A stretch of 64,000 nucleotides of DNA, from assembly GCF_035222275.1 (NCBI RefSeq), contig NC_085883.1, positions 3,720,001 through 3,784,000 of the forward strand, given 5' to 3'. The translations under genes were made by a program, and so were the position numbers. Shown here one piece after another: positions 11,326 through 23,523 of the stretch. How positions within the stretch are numbered: position 1 is the stretch's first letter; every line of letters begins with the position of its first letter. This DNA is from Podospora bellae-mahoneyi (Eukaryota; Ascomycota; Sordariomycetes; Sordariales; Podosporaceae). A model generated the notes under the pieces. It searched no databases, was not told the origin of the DNA, and was given only the letters and a program-made list of their open reading frames with translations.

Positions 11326-12583
11326 ATGAATTTCCACCTTTTCCTTTTGTCTTCTGCGTTTGTGACGGTCTCTGGCCAGCTCGACAAGGTTGCGAAAGAA
11401 GCCGGACTCCTGTACTTTGGCACCGCAGTCGATAACCCCAGTCTCAACAACCAAAATTATCTCCGTATCGCTCGTGATCCCGCTGAGTTTGGCTCGCTCA
11501 CTCCGGCCAACGGACAGAAGTGGTCCAACACCCAGGCGAGCCAGGGGCGCTTCACTTACGGGAGTGGTGATGCGATAGCTAATATTGCACGACAGACAGG
11601 CCAGCAGTTGAGATGCCATACCTTGGTGTGGTATAACCAGTTGCCTGGATGGGGTCAGTCCAGTCAAACCAAAGAAGCGTCGGCGATGTGTGTGTGTTAA
11701 CTGGGGTAAACACAGTCAGCAGCGTCTACAGTCGCGATCAGATGCAACAAATCATTACCGCACATATCCAGAATGTGGCTGGACACTATAAGGGACGGTG
11801 CTATGCCTGGGACGTGGTCAATGAAGCTATGGAGGATGACGGAAGATACCGCAACAATCCTAGTATGCCCATTGTCCCCTGCCTCTTATGATTACCATGG
11901 GATGTTGACAATAACCAAAAAATAGTGTACCGAGCCATGGGAGTTGACTACATCACACACTCCTTCAAGGTAGCCCAGCAAACTGACCCCGCCGCGAAGC
12001 TCTATTACAACGATTTCAACATTGAGCGATGCTGCAACGCCAAGATCAATGCCACCATCGCCATGATTCGCACTGTTAAGGCCGCGGGGGCTCCCGTCCA
12101 CGGAATCGGCATGCAGGGTCACTCCCGGGTGGGCATGTCACCCTCCAAGCGAGAGATGAAGGAGACCATGGCTCGGTTCTCTGAGCTTGTGGACGAAGTT
12201 GCCTTCACCGAGGTTGATATTCGCCACACCAAGCTACCGATCGGGGCGGCCGAGAGGGAACAGCAAGGGAAAGATTACATGGAAGTTGTAGGGGCATGCT
12301 TGGAGACGCCAAAGTGTGTCGGGATCACTGTATGGGATTTCACTGACCAGGTTTGTGACATCGTTCCTCCGCAAGGAAGTTTGCTGACAAGATGCGATGC
12401 AAGTATTCGTGGATCCCTCAACAGTATCCTGGGGAGGGAGAGGCGTGTTTATGGGATAGGAACTATAACAAGAAGCCAGCCTATCACAGCATCGTTGGAC
12501 TACTGCAGAGTGCTGCGAGTTCTGGTCTTAGAAAGCCCGCGACACCCGCACCAGCGGCTGCTGTTGCTGTTACTGCGGCTTGA
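11326..12583 (+). CDS. GH10 endo-1,4-beta-xylanase, secreted
   Basis: Hydrolyses internal beta-1,4 linkages of plant xylan outside the cell. Four exons (11326-11653, 11716-11862, 11926-12350, 12404-12583) join in phase to give 359 residues. The signal peptide is MNFHLFLLSSAFVTVSG. GH10 hallmarks are present: RCHTLVWYNQLPGW, the acid/base glutamate in WDVVNEA, GIGMQGHSR, the nucleophile glutamate in FTEVDIR, and the late WDFTDQYSW motif. There is no carbohydrate-binding module; after the catalytic domain comes only a short Ala/Pro-rich tail. It is transcribed in the same direction as the secreted-protein gene upstream. Expression is probably under plant-polymer control, but no XlnR-type site was confirmed. 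Confidence 0.95.
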
Positions 12584-14509
12584 CAGCGGCCGATAGATCG
12601 AAAAGAAATGTCCTGCTGAGGCTACTTCATGAACCTTTTGCCTCAATGCGGGCCAATATGCTCCCTTGTAGAATGTGATAACTACTGTTAGCGTTACCTC
12701 TGTCACAATCCTTTATCGAGCAACACAAGGAAAGCTCTGCAGAAGGATCAAATTGTGGAATTTAAACCAGCAGTGTTGAGGCAAAAATGACAGTCACACG
12801 CACATGGTCCTCAACGCAAGTCGGGCACACTCATCACACCGAGTAATACCCCACCCCAAGTTGGCATAAAAGCAAACAGAACCCGAGTTACTGAGATGGG
12901 CAAGGAAGCGTCATCGTCGGAACATGCGGCAAGTTGGTAGCTGCCGTCAACTTCGCCCCGGGCAGCTGCCATGCGACGGAGAATGTAATTTGCGTTGAAA
13001 AACAGGTATATCGCCCACCTGCGCCCTTTTGTGAAGAAGTCATGGGATCATATGCACAAAAGGGAATGTCCAACCGTGGGAAAAACGTGCCGACAGATGC
13101 AAGATGGCTGAAGTTCAGTATCACCTGGATGTGGGCAAGTCTTGCGAACATAGCGCAGCTGAGGCGGGTAGTCGGGCAAGAGAAATCCTGACAAGGAAAA
13201 GTTCTGACTGCCAGGTCTGACTGTTCAATAGGTACCTGAATAGGTGGGTGTGGTGTAGACCAGCGAGACTGCATTTCAGGTAGGCGAGTGGTAACACGGT
13301 GTATGAGGACCATTTCTACTCAATCTGGAATCAGAAGATAAAATCTGATTGGTAGGAGCTGTACGAATTCTTGATAAAGCGGCAGTGACTCGTGTTTCCC
13401 TGCTCGGCCTTTTCAGAAACAGACCAGAAAGTAGGACAGGCCAAGCAAAGCAAGGCAGCTTGGAAACCGGTGTTGCTAGGTACCTAACATCGAAGGTAGG
13501 TCCAGTTCCGATCCCACCACACCGAAGTCCTTTTGCTACCTTTCACACAACCATTCGTCAAAAACAAAAGACCGTCGGTTTTTGAGACTCCCGAGTCGCC
13601 TATCTGCTGCAAACATTCGTTAGTTGACATCCACGCCGCCCGCGTGGCATTGTCAAGGATCAGTGCCGTGGGAAGGATTATGGGTCTCATCCTGTTGGTG
13701 ATACAACCGCCGTTGGGCGGTGTAGTGATGGTGGTGTGGGCTGTTCTGACGATGGGGGCCGGCTTACCGCTGCATTTAGTTCACGTGAACTTCATTCGGA
13801 GTCCCCTTGTGTGACGCTTCCATAACCCCACAGCTCTGCTTGGTTGGTCTTGCAAGAGGTCGAATGCTTTCATTCGTCAGCCCTATGGTGCAAGACTGCG
13901 GCACCAAGCCGGATCCTGTGAGCACACACCCACACCATTCAAGGGGGGTTTTGTGGCTTGTAGGTATTTCGACGTGGCTTCCATACCTATCTGAGTCCTC
14001 CAATGCATGATTGCCTGATCTTCCTCGCCTCTGCATGCCCGATTGAAGCCGCATATCTGAGGAGTGCGGTAGGTACTTAGTCACATGGAGTCAATGCATC
14101 CGGTCTGATAGGTACTCTGTTGGAGCAGATTCACCGACCTCTGGCTAAGTGGTACACCCTTCCTACCTGCCAGTACCGTAGCTATGATATGTGTGTAGAA
14201 TAAAGACGCCGTGGCGTCTGTCGACAGATGTAGTAGCCGCGTTCACCTCCAACAGGGGCAGTGCCCCTCCTTTATGCTGCCTGACAGAGTGTGTGGAGCA
14301 AAGACATCGTTGACCCAGACCAATTGCCGCTTGTTATTTCCATTTGGATGCAGAGGTCAAGGGCATGTACCATGATTGGAGCTGAAGTGTCTAATTGATG
14401 GTGGTCGCCGTCTCCAGATCCTTCTATAAAACGAGGACCTGATGCCGCATCCCTAACATGTTCTCTTCAAATAATTTCACAACTTCTCAGACCAGTATCT
14501 GGAAACAAT
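12584..14509. other. Intergenic region
   Basis: Nearly 2 kb with no supported gene. Open frames of up to 141 codons lack family motifs and splice structure. It contains the palindrome TAGGTACCTA (13477-13486) and several related GGTACCT/GTAGGTA words. The end nearest 14509 carries the terpene synthase promoter. Confidence 0.5.
14425..14431 (+). promoter_or_regulatory. TATA box of the terpene synthase gene
   Basis: TATAAAA lies about 80 bp upstream of the start codon at 14510, a typical distance for a fungal core promoter. Confidence 0.5.
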
Positions 14510-15815
14510 ATGTCAGTCATGACACACACACAAGAGACACCAGTGGCACGAATCGCTGCCCTAATACATGGTCAATCCCTCCGCCTCCCAAGCCTTCAGC
14601 CTGTGCTTTCGAACTGGCCGACACTGTTGAGCCCTCACTATGCTGAACTCAAAAAGAAGGTCGGCATGAAAATCGACGAGTGGATTTCTGACGAGCGCGT
14701 TCGACGAAAGGCACAGATCATTGACTTGCCATTGTTTTCTTCAATGTGTGTGATCACCCCTTCTCTGCTCTGCAAAGCAAGATGGTTCTTTTTCATCATG
14801 AACTCACTAACCATCTCCATTTCGTAGCTGGTACCCTCACGCCACTCTGGACCGTCTTGAAATGATAACTTGGTACTCAATGTGGATCTTCCTTTGGGAC
14901 GATGTTATTGAAGATAGTGCGACTCTTGCCTCCGGGATTACTGACAAGGTTTCATGGATACACCACCAAGCACTGAAGTACATGGAGTACCATCTCGGCC
15001 TGTCATCCTCCCTCGAAGAACCAGTACCCCCCACCAAATACTGCACATTGTTCAGATATGCCGCCGAGCCGTTCCGGAAAGCATCAAGCCTCTTACAGAG
15101 AATCAGATTCTATGAAGAGCTCAAGGTATACATGGATGGCTGTGAAGTCGAACAGGAGTTTGTGCGTGCTGGCGAGCTTCCGAGTTGGCGAGAGTATTGG
15201 TCGCACAGACTGGGCACCTCATCTGTGCATACCTACAGCGCTCTGGGCGAATATATGAGTGGCGGTAACATACCACCAGAAATGTTTGATACCCCTGAGC
15301 TAAAGGAGCTTTGGGTGGGAATCAACAGGCACATTGTCACGTAAGTCTTCCCGCACTAATTCAAGATGACAGAAAGCACAACACTAATCGCTAATCACAT
15401 CCAGTGTCAATGATCTAATATCATTCAAAAAGGAGGTTGACAAGTCAAGCTTCCATAGCCTCGTCCCAATTGTAATGAATGAGACCGGCGCAAACTTGGA
15501 CACGGTCGTCGACAGCTTAGTTGATACGCTGCGCAACATTGGAGACAGCATGAACCGAGCGGGGGATAGGCTGATTGCTCTCGCAGAGAACAGTCATGGA
15601 GCGCAAGGGAGGCAAAATATGGAACAGTATGTCCTGTGTTTTCAAACCAGCGCAACCGGGAATTACTGGTGGTCGTAAGTTCTGTTACTCAACCTGCACG
15701 TGAAACACACTGGTTTGAAAAGGGCCATACTGATTGATTCTGTAGACTCTTTTGTCGCCGTTACGGTGTAGAGCAATATTTGCAAGCCGATGGGTCTCTT
15801 GTTGTACCTCTCTAG
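14510..15815 (+). CDS. Class I terpene synthase (sesquiterpene cyclase type)
   Basis: Predicted to ionise and cyclise a prenyl diphosphate, most likely farnesyl diphosphate, using Mg2+. Four exons (14510-14745, 14828-15340, 15405-15674, 15746-15815) join in phase to give 362 residues, the usual length of fungal stand-alone sesquiterpene cyclases. The first metal motif is WDDVIED near residue 103, and the NSE/DTE-type motif is VNDLISFKKE near residue 250. A C-terminal arginine-tyrosine pair (RRYG) is where the family places its diphosphate sensor. Exon 1 could alternatively start at the in-frame Met at 14522. No prenyltransferase domain is fused. The nearest oxidative genes are a decayed membrane protein and a flavin monooxygenase 3 kb downstream, so the final product cannot be guessed. 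Confidence 0.92.
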
Positions 15816-16572
15816 TCAAGCATGGTTGACTCTCGAGTCATGGGCGGTTTGGAAGAGATATCCTACATGCGAGGGGGTTCTTTGCATTTTTAGCATGGTG
15901 TTTGGCGTTTTTGAGGGTTGAGGTGCAGGGGAAGATAAGGTACTCAAGGTTGCCAGTTTTAGGTATGTAGAGAACGTAATGAATATACTTAGTTAGCTGT
16001 ATCTCTCATCTGGATGGTCCAGCAGATATCATGCCCACAATTGACAGATGCAAGCTGAGCGTTGTTCCTAATTACCTGTCTGTCTCCTCCATACTGGCGT
16101 GACGCGACTCAGACAGGGACCAAAAGGCTGCCTGGAAGGGCCTCCTGCGCCACGAAAACACAGTGTAGTGATAAGCAAATCAGTTACTGTGAGGCCCTAT
16201 CGTTTCGGACCGAGTCGCACTTCACGGCTCACAACTTGAGTTGGGGGTCGGGAGTCAGCACGGAATCTCGGAATCTAACCACCCTTGTGTGGGGGTTAAC
16301 AACCGTGAATGGCAGGCGCACACACGCTGATCTGCTAAGCGGGCTTACTGCAACACACCCAGTTTGGCTTCATACAGGTATCCGGGTTGTTGTGCGATCA
16401 GCAAGGTATTTTATCTGCTTTATTTCAAACACCACACACAGCATCAAGCCTTCTTGTATCTATATGCCCCTCCATGCCGCCTCTGGCTACCTAGCCCAAT
16501 ATCGTCGCTTCATGAACCAAGCTCCTCAAAGTACCTAGCTAATATGCACGCCAGAAAACCCAAGGAATAATC
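15816..16572. other. Intergenic region
   Basis: Spacer downstream of the terpene synthase. No gene is recognised. Confidence 0.5.
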
Positions 16573-18640
<2,068 letters not shown>

Positions 18641-18936
18641 CGGCCATCGGGTGGTTTTGGCATCTCTGCTGGTTGCATCTTTTCTGACGTTGCTTATAAT
18701 CTTGGCACCAAGACCCAGTTCTGTACTTTTCCAGGCTCGGGTGCGGATGAACGGAATATCAGCTCTCTTGAACATGGGGTCAAGTCACTAGTCAGAACGA
18801 ACAAGACAGGTTTGCTGCGGTGGAAGATGAACATTCAGAAGTCTCAGAGAACTGCAGGGCTAAACTCAAGCCGACATATACAAGCTCGACTGACTCGGAA
18901 TGTCAACTGTTTTAGCTATCACTACACACTTGGCGA

Positions 18937-20293
18937 TCATGAAGTTTGATGAGCTTCGTTCAAGGCTGCGTGCAATTCGCGCAGGGCATCATCACGGTGC
19001 CGCGCAACGTCCAGGTCCAATATAAAGTCCCACCGATGAAGAAATGAACCTGGCTCCCGCAAATATGCGTCAACCGCGTCGCCACCAAGCAGAATCTCTC
19101 CTGTTTCGCGACTGGACTGGACGATGCGTTGCGTCCTGGCACGCCTAACATGATCATACACCCCCAGTGCGACTTTCGCCTCAACCGCTGTCTTGACTTC
19201 ACCAAGAAGAGACGACAATATCATGCTGTCCTCGAGGGACATTCCACCTCCCGATCCCTGCCACGGAGTAGTAGCATGCGCGGCATCGCCCATGATGCAA
19301 ACCGGCCCAGAAACATAACGGCGCGCTGGAGCATGGTCCCAGAGATACATGGCTGGTTGTGTGGGTTGGGCACAGAGCAGCTGTGCAACTTTTCAGTATA
19401 TTGACTTCATTTCAGACGGGGTACCGGAGACAACTTACGGCATCAATTGCCTTAACCAAATGGTCAGGCCACCCTTGAACTGCACTCTTGATTTCTTCCG
19501 AGCTCACCAGACGGTGCCACTCATCAGCATTTCCTTCAGTTCTATCTCGGGCGGCAATGACGAACTGGACCAGTTGCCCTTTGCTGAGCAAGTTGTGCAT
19601 CACAAATGACCCCTTGCCTATCCATGAATGTTCAAATGGACTGTCCAAATCGACCGCCTCCGTCCCGATATTTGCCCGAGCCTGAGCATACGGTTGCAGA
19701 GTCATGGCGGTCCAAACACCAGTGTTTCGAGGTGCAGAGGCTGGGTCGTCTTCACCGAGTATGAATTTACGGACTGTGCTGTGAATGCCGTCCGCACCTA
19801 TTAAAATGTCGGTCTTGTGAACTGTCCCATCTGTAAAGTGCATTGTGACCTCATCGCTATCCGCGTCAGTGGTGATGTTGCTAAGCTTTTTGGACGGATG
19901 CATTCGGTCTTGCGGAACGCTGCTCAGTAGTTCGCGGAGAAAATCGGCCCGGTGAACAATACTTGTAAGACGTTTGTTCCCCGAACTGTCGTAGTCGACT
20001 TCATCCAACACAGTCCCCGGTTTGTCCCCCTGGGCAAGGAGGAATCGGACCCCGCGCATGGGCACTGCTCCAGCATTCTCGAGGGCTTTGACGGCGGCTG
20101 AACCGAGGAGATCGAGTGCTGTGAGTGCGTTGCGGGTAACTCCTATGGCCATCCCAGCTTCTTTGAACATCGGGGCCGATTCAAAGATATGCGCGTCCAA
20201 CTGTGGATGTTTTAGGAGAGCTTGGATGAGTGAAGCACCTGCTAGGCCCCCTCCCGATATGGCGACGCGGATGCGTGGAGGTTGGGATTCCAT
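18937..20293 (-). CDS. FAD-dependent monooxygenase, salicylate-hydroxylase-like
   Basis: Group A flavoprotein monooxygenase. Exon 1 (19439-20293) and exon 2 (18937-19380) are joined across a 58-bp intron with a GTAAGT donor and CACAG acceptor, giving 432 residues. Visible motifs are the N-terminal dinucleotide loop ISGGGLAGASLI, the DG motif IGADGIHSTVR and the GD motif VCIMGDAAHATTPWQGSG. It is not a close copy of the enzyme at 2881-4255; the GD region and C-terminus differ clearly. It sits 600 bp from the repeat-containing RiPP-type precursor on the same strand, so a tailoring role in that pathway is plausible. Ustiloxin-type clusters also use flavin enzymes. It could equally serve the terpene synthase or act alone. 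Confidence 0.9.
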
Positions 20294-20896
20294 GGTAGTT
20301 GTCTAGGTATCTTCGCACATATGGAAATACAAAAGGGAAAAGGCTGGTCGAACCCAGCCGATCAGGGAGGGTTGTGAACAAGTTAAAGTGAATGAGGCAG
20401 TCTCTGATGCCCGGGTCTTGCTGTGTGCATGTCTCGAAGATAACCGCTGTCCATGTTTTACCCCGCAGACATTAACATGAACTTGATACCCATGTCCCAC
20501 CAACTTGGGCGGTGTGGCTGTGTAGGTGTGCAATCGATACAGTGACGGCAGACAACAGCTGGAATCGAAAGAGGAGATAGCAAAGCCGTGCATGATTTCG
20601 AGCTCGGCACTGTGTAAGCACCAGACCGACAAGATCACGCTCGATGGTTACACACAGGCATCCTTCCCAGTCATGTAGGTGACAAGGAGGATCCTCTCGC
20701 AAAATTCCCTGGTGGGTGTCGGACTCTCGGTTCATTGGCCTTGCTGGCATTGTCACAAATAGGTATGTTGGAAGTAGTAATATCGAACCATGTTTAAGTG
20801 ATAAGTAGAGGTATCTAGGGTTGTTGAGAACCAAGACCTAACCTGCAGGTGCCCATTCACAAGTACCTTCTCTCTCTATGAGCCCTGCCATGGATT
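20294..20896. other. Intergenic region
   Basis: Lies between the 3' end of the precursor gene and the start of the flavin monooxygenase, both on the minus strand; it should contain the monooxygenase promoter. No gene is supported. Confidence 0.5.
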
Positions 20897-21274
20897 CTAA
20901 AATGCCAAGTCTGGATCAAACTCTGTGGTACCATCACGCTTTTTGCTTCTCTTGAAGGCAAGGTCCGGGTCAAATTCGGTAGTCCCATCACGGCGATTCT
21001 TCTTGAAGGCAAGGTCTGGGTCAAACTCCGTTGTCCCATCGCGCTTTTCCTTTCTGAACGCTAGGTCGGGATCGAACTCGGTAGTCCCATCACGACGATC
21101 AACTTCGACAGGCGGAGTGAGCATCACGGCTCGGCCTGATGCAGAGATGCCTCTGTCAACAACTGCAATCTCAGGAAAGCGACATTCCCTTTGGGGCAAG
21201 TACTTACGTGGAACCATTGGTGATGCTGCTGCCACCGAGATCAGCAACGCGGCGAGGAGATTTGATGATTTCAT
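20897..21274 (-). CDS. Kex2-processed repeat precursor, candidate RiPP (dikaritin-like) precursor
   Basis: A secreted precursor peptide of 125 residues if unspliced. The signal peptide (MKSSNLLAALLISVAAAS) is followed by a leader and then four identical copies of DGTTEFDPDLAF. Each copy follows a dibasic site (RR, KR, RR, KKR) and the copies are joined by short basic spacers RKEKR, KKNRR and KRSKKR; the last copy ends at the stop codon. This is the layout of fungal Kex2-processed RiPP precursors such as those for ustiloxin, phomopsin and victorin. A GTAAGT donor and TTGCAG acceptor bound a 45-bp segment right after the signal peptide; it is a multiple of three without stops, so both spliced (110 residues) and unspliced forms are readable. 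Two UstYa-like oxidases begin 0.8 and 2.2 kb away. The mature product is unknown. Confidence 0.88.
   Translation of the reverse strand: MKSSNLLAALLISVAAASPMVPRKYLPQRECRFPEIAVVDRGISASGRAVMLTPPVEVDRRDGTTEFDPDLAFRKEKRDGTTEFDPDLAFKKNRRDGTTEFDPDLAFKRSKKRDGTTEFDPDLAF
20900..21091 (-). repeat. Four core-peptide repeats
   Basis: 36-bp units at 21056-21091, 21005-21040, 20954-20989 and 20900-20935, in translation order. All four encode the same 12 residues, yet their DNA differs at many third positions (for example TTC/TTT for Phe, and CTA, CTT and TTG for Leu). The amino-acid sequence has therefore been conserved while the DNA drifted. Confidence 0.97.
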
Positions 21275-21380
21275 GTCGAATAGGTAAAACCGTGCATGTA
21301 GGTAAGTATGCGGTGGAGTATCGGTAGTTGCAGAGCCCTCAGCAGCTCAACATGAAGACGGGAATACGGATGGTGGAGTC

Positions 21381-21386
21381 TATATA
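21381..21386 (-). promoter_or_regulatory. TATA-like element of the precursor gene
   Basis: TATATA is located 107 bp upstream of the precursor start codon (21274), at the usual distance for a core promoter. Confidence 0.4.
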
Positions 21387-21910
21387 CCCGTCGACCTGGA
21401 CAGTTAGCATAGCCGCCTCTCAAACGCAGTCATGAGGCCTGAGTCATGGAGGCTGTGGGATACTCGCCGAGTTGCCGACTGGTTGCTCCTGTGTAGGTTT
21501 CTTGCCCAGTTCCCGGCTTTCCCACGTACGTTAGGCTCCCCAATTACATATATCACACCTATAGTACCCGTATGGTACTCGAGGATTGTCATCATCGGCG
21601 CGGCACAGCGCACAGGATGTAACGGATGTGGCCATCAATCGGAGCAAACGAGACACCACGAAGGGAAGGAGAAAGACTTGTGCCTCACTTATTATCAAGG
21701 TAGCATCGACAGTGGCGGGTAAGATGCCTCACTATTGGCTACCAGGACCACCGCGGTACGGCTCGTAAGTTGCCCCCGACACAACAGATCCTACATGCGA
21801 AACCTAGGCAGTTCCAACAACACAAATTGTCAAACATCGACAAGCAGATCCAACGGGCCGATTGCTGCTTGGCAGTTAAAAATGAGACAATTCCTCAGAG
21901 GTTGGTCATG

Positions 21911-22040
21911 ATGTTGCAGGCGGGTTCCATTCGCCACTCTTCACTCCCCTTCAACCTCATTCTCATAACATGTGAATGTTGCAGGCGGGTTCCATTCGCC
22001 ACTCTTCACTCCCCTTCAACCTCATTCTCATAACATGTGA
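21911..22040. repeat. Perfect 65-bp tandem duplication
   Basis: Unit 1 (21911-21975) and unit 2 (21976-22040) are identical base for base. The second copy ends 42 bp before the first UstYa-like start codon, so the duplication lies in its promoter or 5' UTR. It contains CT-rich tracts typical of fungal transcription start regions. Confidence 0.95.
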
Positions 22041-22082
22041 AAGTTGTAGGCTCTACCATTCTCCAGCTATCAAACCCAAACA

Positions 22083-22965
22083 ATGTCCACCGACAAGCAC
22101 GAACAACGCCCTTTTCTCGTTGACGACAGTGAAGAGATCCGGAGTGCCGGGTATTCACGTCACCCGATTATTAGCCAAAGAACACTACTTTTGGCATCCG
22201 CGATCAGTAATGTAGTTCTTCTCGTGATCTCTGCTCTTCTTAGCGGGACAGTCTTTTCTGTCCTCGGTCACGCCCAGAAAAAAGCTCACTTACCCGATCC
22301 ATACTGTACGTTTTGCTTCTCTTTCTATTGTTCCCCTTGTACTTGACATTGACGATTGGTTACTCTCCCTCTCGCAGCTCCCGCGAACTCCATCGTTGAA
22401 TTCGAGTATCGAGGCGTTATTCGCAATGACTCCCGCTTTATCGGGCGCCCAACGCAGGAATGGGACAAGTCGATGCACGACCTCATGGCTGGGACTTTGA
22501 TCAGAATCTCACATGAGGAACTCCAGTTGGCCGGGACGGACTCAATTCCACTTAGAGATGGCGGCTATGCTGCTGGCTTGGGTGTGGCACACAACCTCCA
22601 CTGTGTCAAGAAGATAAAACAGTTCCTATATCGAGAGCACCTTTACCCAGACCTGGATACAGGTAGTCAAAGGTTTGAAGACCTTCAAACGCATGCGGGT
22701 ATGTTGCTCTACTTTCTTTCCTACCTACATGAATGGAGGCGAGTAGTGACTTATTGCGATAGATCATTGTCTTGACTTCATCCGTCAAGGCATCATGTGC
22801 CATCTAGATTACTCGCTGTACACAGTGTACTGGGGAGAGCGAAAAGACATCCCAACACATCATGATCCGCCAGTGCAAAAGTGTGTGAACTGGGAGAAAC
22901 TGCATAGTTGGATGCAAGAAAGATCGGCCAACACAGATATGCTGGTACGGCCTTGGACAGAATAG
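22083..22965 (+). CDS. UstYa-like oxidase (DUF3328), copy 1
   Basis: Family members catalyse oxidative cyclisation of RiPP core peptides in ustiloxin- and cyclochlorotine-type pathways. Three exons (22083-22305, 22378-22698, 22763-22965) join in phase to give 248 residues. A cytosolic N-terminus is followed by one transmembrane helix (LASAISNVVLLVISALLSG), then the YSPA motif at the first splice junction. Both conserved metal-binding-type motifs are intact: HNLHC near residue 169 and DHCLDFIRQGIMC near 200. A conserved CxxW (CVNW) follows. It is divergently transcribed from the repeat-bearing precursor and in line with a second family member, which strongly suggests it acts on that peptide. 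Confidence 0.93.
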
Positions 22966-23523
22966 ACTTAGATCTGGGGAATCACATACAAAACAAATCT
23001 ATCTGCAGACTATTGTTCTTACCTGCAATCTGTTAAAGTTTTGGGTGTTGCTAGTGTCCCAGGTAGCTCAGGGGTTTGAAGACAGCCCTTCCGCAGCCAT
23101 TGTTTGACGACCAGATGACGTCTCAGTTCTGTCTGCCGGATGAACCGCGAATTGGGGGCTGTGACATGTACTGATTTAGTGGTCATGCAAAACACTTGGA
23201 CTGTGCCCGACCACGGCGTTAAGGATCGATGTTGGTTGCCTGGTTTAGATAACGAGAAAGCCAATCACACCAGGGGAGTCAGGGCGGGAAGGGACCGCTC
23301 GGCGAGGGCCGGAAAGGGGAAGGAGTAAGATGTTGCAGATCACTCATCTGTTGCTGGTTACATCAGGACGTGTTGGTGATGGGTGACTTGATCAGATGCT
23401 ATTGGAAGAGGCGGCCCCATTATGCAGATAAATAAATTTTTCTTGTCTCGTTGACTAAGGTAGGTACCCGAGCTGTTTTGACACACATTATCAACCTACT
23501 TACAACCAGTCGACCACCTGAAG
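22966..23523. other. Intergenic region
   Basis: Spacer between the two UstYa-like genes, presumably the promoter of the second. No gene is recognised. Confidence 0.5.

Larger units (their letters stand above)
21275..22082. other. Divergent promoter region of the precursor and first UstYa-like gene
   Basis: About 0.8 kb between the start codons of two divergently transcribed genes, which could be co-regulated from it. It holds a TATA-like element for the precursor and a perfect 65-bp tandem duplication next to the UstYa-like gene. No other gene is supported. Confidence 0.6.

Noticed and set aside
20900-21091. CRISPR-like array or tandem satellite
   Set aside because: The regular spacing comes from protein-coding repeats with conserved amino acids and drifted codons, in a eukaryotic secreted precursor.
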